Part shown: positions 15,487 through 23,852 of the stretch, piece after piece
Layout: each line of letters opens with the position of its first letter
Position numbering within the stretch: the first letter of the stretch is position 1
Assembly (NCBI GenBank): GCA_965228785.1
Contig: CBDDIF010000002.1
Coordinates: 1,984,001-2,048,000 of the forward strand
Source of the DNA: Hoeflea_A sp965228785
GTDB taxonomy: Bacteria; Pseudomonadota; Alphaproteobacteria; Rhizobiales; Rhizobiaceae
Direction of reading: 5' to 3'
Length of the DNA: 64,000 nucleotides
Notes under the pieces: generated by a model
Database searches by the model: none
The model's input: only the letters and a program-made list of their open reading frames with translations
What the model was told of the DNA's origin: nothing
Program-made: the position numbers and the translations under genes

Positions 15487-17595
15487 ATGCCTGACAACCG
15501 GAAAGCGGCCATGATCCAATGCTGGCGGCTGGATGACAGGCGTCAGACTCTGGTACTCGGTTCCCACCGGGATCACCTCGCCGAGGTGATCTACTGGGGA
15601 CCGAGACTGCCGGACGACGAGGATCTGAGTACTCTTTTTTCTGTACATGCCATCGATGTCACCGGTGGCATGCTTGACTTGAACCCCGAGCTTTCCGTTT
15701 CCCCTGAGGCGACGCGGACCTTTCCCGGCCAACCGGGCCTGATCGTGCGCGCCAGGGACGGCACCCAACTGTTGACGAAATTCTGTCTCGTCAGTGCCGA
15801 GGAAGAGCCAGGAAAGCTGCGCCTTGTCTTCACGGACGAGAACAACGGCCTGACCTACACGGCTCGATTTGCGATCAATGCGCAAACTCACGTGATCGAG
15901 ACCCAGTCTTCCTTGGAGGCAGATCAGCCGGTGCACCTGCACTGGATGTCTGCCCCGGTGATGCCGGCGCCACAGCTCTCCGACGAAATGATCGATGTCG
16001 CCGGCCGCTGGTGTGGAGAATTTCAACTCAACCGCACGGCCTGGTCGCCGGGGATGCGGTTTCGCGAAAACCGGACGGGCCGAACCGGGCACGAGCACTT
16101 TCCGGGACTGATGGTCCCTTGCCGCGGAGCGACCAACACGCAGGGACAGGCCTACGCTTTCCACTATGGCTGGTCGGGCGGGCACAAGATGATTGCAGAG
16201 GAACTGCCGGATGGGCGACGGCAGATCCAGTTCGGCCATGCCGAACGCATGGAGGTGGCGCCGCAGACCCGGTTCGACACGGCACCGCTCTACATCACTT
16301 ATTCCGATGATGGACTGAACGGCTGTGCCGTTGCCTTCCAGCGTCATCTGCGCGACGAGATAGTGCGCATGCCCGATGCTGGCCGCGTCCGGCCGGTCCA
16401 TTTCAACTGTTGGGAAGCGGTCTATTTCGATCACAATCTGCCCGCCCTCCAAAAGATCGCGACGCACGCCGCTGAGCTTGGCGCGGAGCGCTTCGTGCTG
16501 GATGACGGCTGGTTCGGCCGCCGCGATGACGACACCAGGGCACTGTCGGATTGGGAGGTCGACCCGCGCAAATACCCAGACGGGCTCAACCCGCTTATTG
16601 AGCATGTGCACAAAATCGGCATGACGTTCGGCATCTGGTTCGAGCCGGAAATGATCAATCCGGATTCCGACATTCACCGGGCCCACCCGGACTGGGCGCT
16701 GGGCGGTGAGGACCAGATCCTCGGCAGGAATCAGAAAGCCCTCAACATGGCCCTGCCGGAGGTCCAGAATTTTCTGTTTGACCGGATCGCGGCTGTGCTC
16801 AGGGACCACGCCATCGAATACATCAAATGGGACCACAACCGTGTCCTGCCGATGCCGGATGCCGCTCAGACACGCGGCTCCTACGCATTGATTGATCGGC
16901 TGCGCCACGAGTTTCCGCATGTCGAGATCGAAAGCTGCGCCTCCGGCGGCGGGCGTATCGATTTTGGCATCCTCAAACGCACCCACCGCATCTGGCTCAG
17001 TGACAGCAACGACGCGCTCGAGCGGCTGAGGATGCAGCACAATGCCTGCCTGTTTCTGCCCGCCGCGGTGACTGGCAGTCATGTCGGCCCGCGCAAATGC
17101 CACACGTCCGGGCGGGTACTGGACATGCACTTTCGCGCCTGGGTCGCCGCCCAACGGCATATCGGCATTGAAATGGACCCGCGCGAGCTGACGGAAGAAG
17201 AAGCGGGAATCCTTCGCCACGTCATTGGCTGGTGGAAGGAAAACCGCGACTGGATGATGAGCGCCGACATCCTGCGATTGGAGAGCCCTGATCCGGCTGT
17301 GGTTGCCGAACAGCAGCTCGCCACCGATCACAGCCGCTTCGTCGTCTTTGTCGGCAAGGCAACAACCAGCAGCCAGATCGCGCCCAGGCCGTTGCGGCTG
17401 ACCCGACTGGACCCGGATGCCCGTTACCGCATCACCCTGATCAATCGCGACAGCGCCAGTGGCCTGTCGCGCGGCACTCTGACGCTGAAATCGGAATCGG
17501 TCGATCTCAGCGGCACCTACCTGATGAACCATGGACTGACCCTGCCTTGGAGCTTTCCTGAAACCATGTGGGTCATCGAAGGAAAGCGGCTATGA
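15487..17595 (+). CDS. Alpha-galactosidase (GH36)
   Basis: The 702-residue enzyme has the GH36 landmarks in order: an N-terminal beta-supersandwich, DDGWFGRRDDDTRALSDW near residue 337, the nucleophile motif KWDHNR near residue 443, ESCASGGGRIDFG near residue 480, and SDSNDALERL carrying the acid/base Asp. There is no signal peptide, so it acts in the cytoplasm on imported alpha-galactosides such as melibiose or raffinose and releases galactose. The start is 4 bp after the permease stop. An internal ATG at 15511 is an alternative start. Confidence 0.94.
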   Translation: MPDNRKAAMIQCWRLDDRRQTLVLGSHRDHLAEVIYWGPRLPDDEDLSTLFSVHAIDVTGGMLDLNPELSVSPEATRTFPGQPGLIVRARDGTQLLTKFCLVSAEEEPGKLRLVFTDENNGLTYTARFAINAQTHVIETQSSLEADQPVHLHWMSAPVMPAPQLSDEMIDVAGRWCGEFQLNRTAWSPGMRFRENRTGRTGHEHFPGLMVPCRGATNTQGQAYAFHYGWSGGHKMIAEELPDGRRQIQFGHAERMEVAPQTRFDTAPLYITYSDDGLNGCAVAFQRHLRDEIVRMPDAGRVRPVHFNCWEAVYFDHNLPALQKIATHAAELGAERFVLDDGWFGRRDDDTRALSDWEVDPRKYPDGLNPLIEHVHKIGMTFGIWFEPEMINPDSDIHRAHPDWALGGEDQILGRNQKALNMALPEVQNFLFDRIAAVLRDHAIEYIKWDHNRVLPMPDAAQTRGSYALIDRLRHEFPHVEIESCASGGGRIDFGILKRTHRIWLSDSNDALERLRMQHNACLFLPAAVTGSHVGPRKCHTSGRVLDMHFRAWVAAQRHIGIEMDPRELTEEEAGILRHVIGWWKENRDWMMSADILRLESPDPAVVAEQQLATDHSRFVVFVGKATTSSQIAPRPLRLTRLDPDARYRITLINRDSASGLSRGTLTLKSESVDLSGTYLMNHGLTLPWSFPETMWVIEGKRL

Positions 17596-17676
17596 GATCC
17601 GCCAACCTTCCATTGTCGTGGCTTGAGCATCGTAACGCGCCAGCCCGCGAACCGAGTGAACTGGAGTAAAGCGCAG

Positions 17677-18447
17677 ATGAAACTCGACGCACATTTTGAC
17701 GACCTGACGGGACAATCGGTGTTTATCACCGGTGGCGGTTCCGGCATCGGCGCTTGGCTCACCGAAGGATTTGTCGCGCAGGGGGCGAAAGTGGCTTTCG
17801 TCCAACGCTCCGATGCGACCGAACTTTGCGACCGTCTCGAAGCCGAATATCAGAACCGGCCGCTTTTCATGGCTTGCGATATCACCGATATCGAGGCCTT
17901 GCGCACCGCGGTTCAGCATGCGCGCGATGCAAACGGACCCATCACGGTTCTTGTCAACAACGCCGCCTCCGACAACCGTCACGGTTTGCACGACTACTCG
18001 GTCGATGACTGGGACAGATCAATGGCCATCAATCTTCGGCCGCATTTCTTCACCGCACAGGAAGTCGCTGGTGACATGCGGGCGGCCGGGCACGGTTCCA
18101 TCATCAACTTCTCTTCCATATCCTACATGATGGGCAATGACGGCTACCCGGCCTATGTGGCGGCGAAATCAGCGATCACTGGCCTCACCCGCGGACTGGC
18201 GCGCGAGCTCGGCAGCGACAACATCCGCGTCAACGCACTCATGCCGGGCTGGGTTCTGACCGAGCGCCAGCGCGACCTCTGGGTGACGCCGGAGGGTCTC
18301 GAGGCGCACCTTGAAAGGCAGTGCCTGAAACAGGAAATCCTTCCCGAAGACATCGTCGCGCCGACTTTGTTCCTCGCTTCTTCTGCCTCCCGGATGATGA
18401 CCAGCCAGGCGCTCGTCGTTGACGGCGGTGTCGTGATGACCGGGTGA
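17677..18447 (+). CDS. SDR dehydrogenase, probable D-galactose 1-dehydrogenase
   Basis: The 256-residue SDR has the cofactor motif TGGGSGIGAWL, NNAA, and the catalytic YVAAK. The ATG at 17677 is used because the homologous fold begins there and GGAG lies ten bases upstream. Its place between an alpha-galactosidase and the genes for lactonase, KDGal kinase and KDPGal aldolase suggests NAD(P)-dependent oxidation of galactose to galactonolactone, the first step of the De Ley-Doudoroff route. This substrate is inferred from neighbours only; related SDRs oxidise other aldoses. Confidence 0.8.
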   Translation: MKLDAHFDDLTGQSVFITGGGSGIGAWLTEGFVAQGAKVAFVQRSDATELCDRLEAEYQNRPLFMACDITDIEALRTAVQHARDANGPITVLVNNAASDNRHGLHDYSVDDWDRSMAINLRPHFFTAQEVAGDMRAAGHGSIINFSSISYMMGNDGYPAYVAAKSAITGLTRGLARELGSDNIRVNALMPGWVLTERQRDLWVTPEGLEAHLERQCLKQEILPEDIVAPTLFLASSASRMMTSQALVVDGGVVMTG

Positions 18448-18450
18448 TCC

Positions 18451-19398
18451 ATGGAAGCACGTTTCGCTGCAGTCGACTGGGGTACGTCAAGCTTTCGCAT
18501 CTGGCTTGTGTCGGATGAGAACGCCGTGCTGGCGGAACGGCGCAGCCACGAGGGCATGATCCATGCAGCCAATGCCGGTTTCGAGCAGGTTCTCGATGCC
18601 CATCTTGCCGCCCTTGGTGCAGGGTCTGACCTTCCGGTTGTCATCTGCGGCATGGCCGGGTCGCGGCAAGGCTGGCAGGAAGCGCGCTACCTGACGGTAC
18701 CGGCCGCTCTGTCGGATATTGTCGACAAGGCAGTGCAGGTCGAGGGCCAGCAGCGCGATATCCGCATTCTGCCGGGACTGGCCCAGCGCGACGAGGACCG
18801 ACCTGATGTGATGCGGGGGGAGGAAACGCAACTCCTTGGGGGTCTTTCCGAAGCACCGACCGAAGGCCTTGCCTGCCTGCCGGGCACCCATTCGAAATGG
18901 GTGCGCTTCTCCAATTCCCAGGTCACCGGCTTTTCCAGCCAGATGACCGGCGAACTGTTCGCCCTGCTTGCGAAACAGTCGATCCTGCGCCATGCCGTCG
19001 GCACCGGCCCGGATTGCAGCCCGACAAGCGACGCCTTTCTTGATGCTGTACGCAACGGTTACCGCCGGCCAACGGAGATGTCCCGGCAGTTGTTCTCGCT
19101 GCGCGCCGGACAGCTTCTGTTCGAGCGCCCGCAACCGGAAAGCTACGAGCGGCTCTCGGGTCTGCTTATCGGCTCCGAAATCGCCTCTGCCGGCCTCGAA
19201 TTCGGTTCCCTTGCAACCGTCAGGCTGATTGCTTCCGGCAAATTGTCGAACCTCTACCAGGCAGCCTTCTCCGCCCTTGACATCACTATTGATGTGGTTG
19301 ATGCCGACCGGGCGGTGCTCACCGGTCTGGAGATCGCCGCAAGCCGGTTCTGGCCGTTGCCCGACCAGCAAGCCCGATTTGGAAACTTGAACGCATGA
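18451..19398 (+). CDS. dgoK: 2-dehydro-3-deoxygalactonokinase
   Basis: The 315-residue product begins with the phosphate-binding loop AAVDWGTSSFRIWL typical of DgoK. LPGTHSKWVRF lies near residue 143, and MTGELFALL follows. The enzyme phosphorylates 2-dehydro-3-deoxygalactonate at O6 with ATP. The start is 3 bp after the SDR stop. The stop overlaps the aldolase start (ATGA), so the two proteins acting in sequence are translationally coupled. Confidence 0.92.
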   Translation: MEARFAAVDWGTSSFRIWLVSDENAVLAERRSHEGMIHAANAGFEQVLDAHLAALGAGSDLPVVICGMAGSRQGWQEARYLTVPAALSDIVDKAVQVEGQQRDIRILPGLAQRDEDRPDVMRGEETQLLGGLSEAPTEGLACLPGTHSKWVRFSNSQVTGFSSQMTGELFALLAKQSILRHAVGTGPDCSPTSDAFLDAVRNGYRRPTEMSRQLFSLRAGQLLFERPQPESYERLSGLLIGSEIASAGLEFGSLATVRLIASGKLSNLYQAAFSALDITIDVVDADRAVLTGLEIAASRFWPLPDQQARFGNLNA

Positions 19399-20030
19399 CC
19401 CAACCTGTCGCCTGGCCGTCCCTGAAACGGTCACTCGTCGCTATTTTGCGCGGACTCAAACCGGAGGACGCAGCTGCTACGATCGCTGTGCTGGTCGAGG
19501 CTGGATTCGAAGCCATCGAGATCCCGCTGAACTCTCCGCAGCCGTTCGATTCGATCCGCATCGCCGTCGAAACGGCGCCCGAAAGCTGCCTGATCGGCGC
19601 CGGCACCGTGCTGTCGCACGGAGATGTCGACCGGCTTGGCGCAGCCGGTGGCCGGTTGATGGTCAGCCCCAACGTTGAACCGAAACTCATCCGCTACGCC
19701 AGCCAGCACAACATGGTGACGATGCCCGGTGTCTTCACACCGACAGAGGCGCTCGCGGCCATCGATGCCGGCGCGTCGGGTCTGAAGTTCTTTCCGGCCA
19801 GCGTGCTCGGTCCGTCCGGCGTCGGCGCTATCCGCGCCGTGTTGCCAGCAAACACCGAAATCGGCGCAGTCGGCGGCGTGTCACACGAGGACTATGCCGC
19901 CTGGAGCAAGGTCGGCGTGCGCACGTTCGGTCTTGGGTCCAGCCTGTTCAAGCCTGGTATGAGCGTCGATGAGATCGGCGAGCGCGCACGACAGTCCGTC
20001 GCAGCCTATGATAGCGTTTTCGGAGGGTAG
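19395..20030 (+). CDS. dgoA: 2-dehydro-3-deoxy-6-phosphogalactonate aldolase
   Basis: The 211-residue class I aldolase of the KDPG/KDPGal family shows VAILRGLKPEDA at the N-terminus, IGAGTVLS, and the Schiff-base lysine in SGLKFFPAS near residue 130. It cleaves KDPGal to pyruvate and glyceraldehyde-3-phosphate, the last step of the pathway. It overlaps dgoK by 4 bp. In E. coli DgoA the same family is sometimes fused to the dehydratase; here no dehydratase is attached or nearby. Confidence 0.92.
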   Translation: MTQPVAWPSLKRSLVAILRGLKPEDAAATIAVLVEAGFEAIEIPLNSPQPFDSIRIAVETAPESCLIGAGTVLSHGDVDRLGAAGGRLMVSPNVEPKLIRYASQHNMVTMPGVFTPTEALAAIDAGASGLKFFPASVLGPSGVGAIRAVLPANTEIGAVGGVSHEDYAAWSKVGVRTFGLGSSLFKPGMSVDEIGERARQSVAAYDSVFGG

Positions 20031-20031
20031 G

Positions 20032-20901
20032 GTGAGCGGTTTTTCGGTCTATGATGCCAACGCATGCGAGCTGGGCGAAGGCCCGACCTTCGACCCGGAC
20101 AACGGCACTGCCTGGTGGTTCGACATCAACGGCAAAAAGCTCTTCGAACGTCCTGTGGGCAGCGATGCCGCGATCGTGCACGACCTGCCCGTCATGGCCA
20201 GCGCACTGGCGATCGTCGACGCTGAACGCCATCTGATTGCGGCCGAGGATGGATTGTATATTCGCCAGCCGAAGTCCGGCGAGTTCACCCTGCTTCTGCC
20301 GCTGGAAGACGACAATCCTGCCACTCGGTCCAACGACAGCCGGGTGCACCCGAGCGGTGCCTTCTGGATTGGCACCATGGGCAAGCGCGGCGAAAAGGGC
20401 GCCGGCGCGTTCTATCATTTCCGTCGCGGGGAGATCCGCAAGCTCTATTCGGACATCACCGTGCCCAACGCCATCTGCTTCTCGGCCGACGGTTCAATCG
20501 GTCATTTCACGGACACCGTGACCGGCCGGGTCATGCGTGTGCAGCTCGATCCGGAAACCGGGCTGCCCACCGGTGAGCCAACCGTCTTTCTCGACAAGGG
20601 AGCCCAGGGTGCCGGACATCCAGACGGTGCGGTGGTCGACGGCGACGGGCTGTTCTGGAACGCTCGCTGGGAAGGGTTTTGCGTCTCCGCATTCGACGCC
20701 TCGGGCGCGTTGGTCGAGAGCATCAACCTGCCAGCCGGCCAGATCACCTGCCCGTCTTTTATCGGCGGTGACCGGATGATCGTCACTTCGGCCTATGCCG
20801 GTCTCGACGATGCCACCCGGGCTGAACAGCCCGCGGCCGGCCAGACCTTCCTCGTCGACCGCACGGTCAAAGCCCGATACTGTCCCAAGGTCCTTTTGTA
20901 G
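20032..20901 (+). CDS. SMP-30/gluconolactonase family lactonase (probable galactonolactonase)
   Basis: The 289-residue beta-propeller protein starts at GTG 20032, 1 bp after the dgoA stop and preceded by CGGAGGG. Metal-binding motifs are visible: ELGEGPTFDP (Glu ligand), SNDSRVHPSGAFWIGTMG, PNAICFS and the HPDGAVVDGDG segment. Family enzymes hydrolyse aldonolactones. In this operon it would open the galactonolactone made by the SDR. An in-frame ATG at 20008 inside dgoA is a less likely start. Confidence 0.88.
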   Translation: MSGFSVYDANACELGEGPTFDPDNGTAWWFDINGKKLFERPVGSDAAIVHDLPVMASALAIVDAERHLIAAEDGLYIRQPKSGEFTLLLPLEDDNPATRSNDSRVHPSGAFWIGTMGKRGEKGAGAFYHFRRGEIRKLYSDITVPNAICFSADGSIGHFTDTVTGRVMRVQLDPETGLPTGEPTVFLDKGAQGAGHPDGAVVDGDGLFWNARWEGFCVSAFDASGALVESINLPAGQITCPSFIGGDRMIVTSAYAGLDDATRAEQPAAGQTFLVDRTVKARYCPKVLL

Positions 20902-20912
20902 GAACCACAAAC

Positions 20913-22871
20913 ATGCTGGAAAACCGCGCCATCGGCGTGTGCTATTACCCGGAGCACTGGCCTGAAACCGTGTGGAAAGACGATGCCCGCAAGATGGCAG
21001 CGCTTGGTGTCCGCTATGTGAGGATCGGTGAGTTTGCCTGGTCGCGGCTGGAACCGGCCCGCGGTCAGCACGATTTCGATTGGCTCGAGCGGGCAATCGA
21101 AACGCTGCACGTGGCCGGACTGAAGGTCATTCTCGGCACGCCGACGGCAACGCCGCCGAAATGGCTCGTTGACGAAATGCCCGACATGCTGCCGGTCGAC
21201 CGGTTTGGCCAGGTGCGTGGCTTCGGCTCGCGGCGGCATTGCTGTTTTTCGCATGAGGGATACAAGCGCGAATGTGCCGGTATTGTCACGGCAATGGCCG
21301 AGCGTTTTGGCACCCACGATGCGGTGGCCGGCTGGCAGGTCGATAACGAATATGCCTGTCACGATACAGCACGGTCGTGGTCCCAACCCGCACTCGCCGG
21401 CTTTCGCCGCTGGCTGGCCGAAAAATACGGCGACATCGAGCGGCTCAACTTCGCCTGGGGCAATGTGTTCTGGTCGATGGATTATCCGGATTTCGGCTCG
21501 GTTGAACTGCCGGGCATCACCCCAAGCGAACACAATCCGGCGCACCGGATGGAATTCTACCGCTTCTCGTCGGATCAGATTGCAGAATTCAACAGGCTGC
21601 AGGTCGAGATCCTGCGGCGGCTGTCACCCGGCCGCGACATCATCCACAATTTCATGGGCCGCACGCTGACCTTCGACCACTTCAAGGTTGGCGCCGATCT
21701 CGACGTGTCGAGCTGGGACAGCTATCCGCTGGGCTTTCTGGAGGATCGGCTGGAGGCCGACGACGAGTGGCGCAAGCGCTTCATGCGCACAGGAGATCCA
21801 GATTTCCAGGCGCTGCATCACGACCTTTACCGGGCCACCTCGAACGGCCGCTGGTGGGTGATGGAACAACAGCCTGGTCCGGTCAACTGGGCCGACCACA
21901 ATCCTGTTCCGCGCGCTGGCATGGTTCGGCTTTGGAGTTGGGAGGCCTTTGCCCACGGAGCCGAAGTCGTCAGCTATTTTCGCTGGCGTCAGGCGCCCTT
22001 CGCGCAGGAACAGATGCATGCCGGTCTGCTGCGCCCAGACGGCGGCGAGACCGAGGCCTTTGAAGCCGCGAAAAACGTGGCGGCGGAGATTGCACGCCTG
22101 GAGTTACCCGCAGCCGAGCAGGCCGAGACCGCCATCGTCTTCGACTATGCCTCGTCGTGGGCTTGGGAAACCCAGCCCCAAGGCCGCGAATTCGACTATT
22201 TCCGCCTGGTGTTCGAGTTCTACCGAGCATTGCGGGCCCGCGGCCTGTCGATCGACATTGTGCCGCCTGATACCGAGGACCTGTCCGGCTACAAGCTAGT
22301 CCTGATCCCCGGCCTGTTCACATGGGACCCGAAGCTCGTGGCCGCACTGGAGGCCTTCCGCGGCATCGTGCTCGCCGGTCCACGCACCGGTTCCAAGACC
22401 GAATATTTCTCCATCCCGGAACGGCTGCCGCCGGATCTTCCCCCCACCCTGCTCGACCTCAAGGTCGCCCAGGTCGAAAGCCTGCGGCCCGACTGCACGG
22501 TGGTAATCTCAGGCGGAGAAGGAGCGGTGAAGTTCTGGCGCGAGTTTCTTGAACCAGGCGTCATGGCTGAAACCGTGATGGAGAGCACCGACGACATGCC
22601 GCTGATGGTCCGACAAGGCGGCCTGCACTATCTCGGTGGCTGGCCGGACACCGATATGATGTCGGCAATCGTTGAGAAGCTCGGCAAGTCGGCCGGACTG
22701 GAGCTTCTGAACCTGCCGGATACCGTCCGCATCCGCCGCAGCGGCACGCTGACCTATGTCCTGAACTACGGTGAGACAGAAGTCGATCTGGCGGCGCTTG
22801 GGCTTTCGGGGGACTATAAGCTCGGGCAACCGCTCTTGGAGCCTGCAGGTGTCGCGATCCTGGCGCATTGA
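20913..22871 (+). CDS. Beta-galactosidase (GH42)
   Basis: The 652-residue enzyme opens with IGVCYYPEHWPETVW, the GH42 start. The acid/base Glu sits in AGWQVDNEYACHDT near residue 145 and the nucleophile Glu in WWVMEQQPGPVNW near residue 315. The trimerisation and C-terminal domains complete the usual length. No signal peptide is seen, so it cleaves imported beta-galactosides in the cytoplasm. It is the last gene of the run that started at 12327, so the operon handles both anomers of galactoside. Confidence 0.94.
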   Translation: MLENRAIGVCYYPEHWPETVWKDDARKMAALGVRYVRIGEFAWSRLEPARGQHDFDWLERAIETLHVAGLKVILGTPTATPPKWLVDEMPDMLPVDRFGQVRGFGSRRHCCFSHEGYKRECAGIVTAMAERFGTHDAVAGWQVDNEYACHDTARSWSQPALAGFRRWLAEKYGDIERLNFAWGNVFWSMDYPDFGSVELPGITPSEHNPAHRMEFYRFSSDQIAEFNRLQVEILRRLSPGRDIIHNFMGRTLTFDHFKVGADLDVSSWDSYPLGFLEDRLEADDEWRKRFMRTGDPDFQALHHDLYRATSNGRWWVMEQQPGPVNWADHNPVPRAGMVRLWSWEAFAHGAEVVSYFRWRQAPFAQEQMHAGLLRPDGGETEAFEAAKNVAAEIARLELPAAEQAETAIVFDYASSWAWETQPQGREFDYFRLVFEFYRALRARGLSIDIVPPDTEDLSGYKLVLIPGLFTWDPKLVAALEAFRGIVLAGPRTGSKTEYFSIPERLPPDLPPTLLDLKVAQVESLRPDCTVVISGGEGAVKFWREFLEPGVMAETVMESTDDMPLMVRQGGLHYLGGWPDTDMMSAIVEKLGKSAGLELLNLPDTVRIRRSGTLTYVLNYGETEVDLAALGLSGDYKLGQPLLEPAGVAILAH

Positions 22872-22971
22872 TCGATACGGTGCCGCCCTCCATTAGTTCG
22901 GATCTTGCTGCTTAAAACTGCGTCGATATTGGACATCTACTGCGAGAGCGAGCGCTCCGCTTCCAGGCTGA

Positions 22972-23613
22972 CTAGACGAGCCCGCCACTTAAACGGCCGA
23001 CCATCTGCAGGCGAATCCGCTCGACAGTTGTCTCGTCCTGCACGTCTATGCATTGAATGCCATGGCCACGCGCTGCCATCAGTCCCAGCTCATTGTCGCG
23101 CAACGATCGATCGACAAACTTGTCGACCAGATGTTTCTGGCTTGGCTCCAGTTCGACATAGTGGCTGTTGCGAAGGATGCGATCGGCAAGAAACTCGCCT
23201 TCGGAGTATAGATGAACCACTTCTGTCACGGCGCCGGCCAGTCCGGCGACATATTCCGGACGCAGTGCGCTTCCTTCCAAAACGAACGGAATTTTTTCTG
23301 CACCCAGACCGCAGACAAGCCTGCGGATGGCTGGCCACATGTTCTGATGATGCTGCAACAGAAATTGAAAAATCGTCTCGTCTGAAAGGCGGGAATAGAA
23401 TTCGGCCACGTGTGTTGCCACCTGCGGCCACGGTCGTCCGGGGTGTCGGGCGATACGGTCGGTTGAGAGAACACTCCAACCGCACGCCTCCCCAATCGAT
23501 CCGGCGAACGTCGATTTGCCGGTATGAGACGCGCCAGACACAAGCAGTGCCGGAATACGATCGACGATCAGACCCTCCGCGCGCAAACGAATTCCAAACT
23601 TCGCAGATCGCAC
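22972..23613 (-). CDS. P-loop kinase/ATPase of unknown substrate
   Basis: The Walker A motif LLVSGASHTGKSTFAGSIG occurs about 25 residues into a protein of about 213 residues. A DRIARHPGRPWP segment and acidic patches follow, resembling small-molecule kinases of the 2-phosphoglycerate kinase, AAA_33 or zeta-like group. I chose the GTG at 23613 because AAGGA lies nine bases before it. A longer frame to 23700 has no ribosome site and a cysteine-rich unlikely N-terminus. It is transcribed alone, divergent from the 23853 operon. No substrate can be predicted. Confidence 0.65.
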   Translation of the reverse strand: MRSAKFGIRLRAEGLIVDRIPALLVSGASHTGKSTFAGSIGEACGWSVLSTDRIARHPGRPWPQVATHVAEFYSRLSDETIFQFLLQHHQNMWPAIRRLVCGLGAEKIPFVLEGSALRPEYVAGLAGAVTEVVHLYSEGEFLADRILRNSHYVELEPSQKHLVDKFVDRSLRDNELGLMAARGHGIQCIDVQDETTVERIRLQMVGRLSGGLV

Positions 23614-23790
23614 TTGCAATGATCCTTCATTGCAGCAGCGCCACCCATGCTGCAACGGGATAACACCCGCAGCGCATACTGCCAATTTTCTGCCCTCCAT
23701 TCGATGAGTAGAGCCAACAAGGCAGGGTATCTACCGGACTCTTGCCGGTGCTCGAGGTGACCAACACACATCTCTTGTTCACTTATACGC

Positions 23791-23801
23791 TTGTAGGACA
23801 A
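23791..23801. promoter_or_regulatory. FadR/FCD-type GntR operator
   Basis: TTGTAGGACAA is a palindrome matching the TNGTNNNACNA consensus of FadR-subfamily GntR regulators. It lies 52 bp upstream of the operon that encodes an FCD-domain GntR regulator as its second gene. Confidence 0.55.
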
Positions 23802-23852
23802 CTAAACATGCGCTAGCTTTACCTCCATGAGAACGACCGGATTACCTTCGCA

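Noticed and set aside
15475..17532. A 685-codon minus-strand frame opposite the alpha-galactosidase gene
   Set aside because: The plus strand has clear GH36 motifs; the minus frame is a by-product of GC-rich codon usage.
23620..23649. A TGATCC at 23620-23625 as another RpoE promoter
   Set aside because: The sequence 18 bases on is CCCATG with no TA-rich -10, and the site lies upstream of no suitable start.
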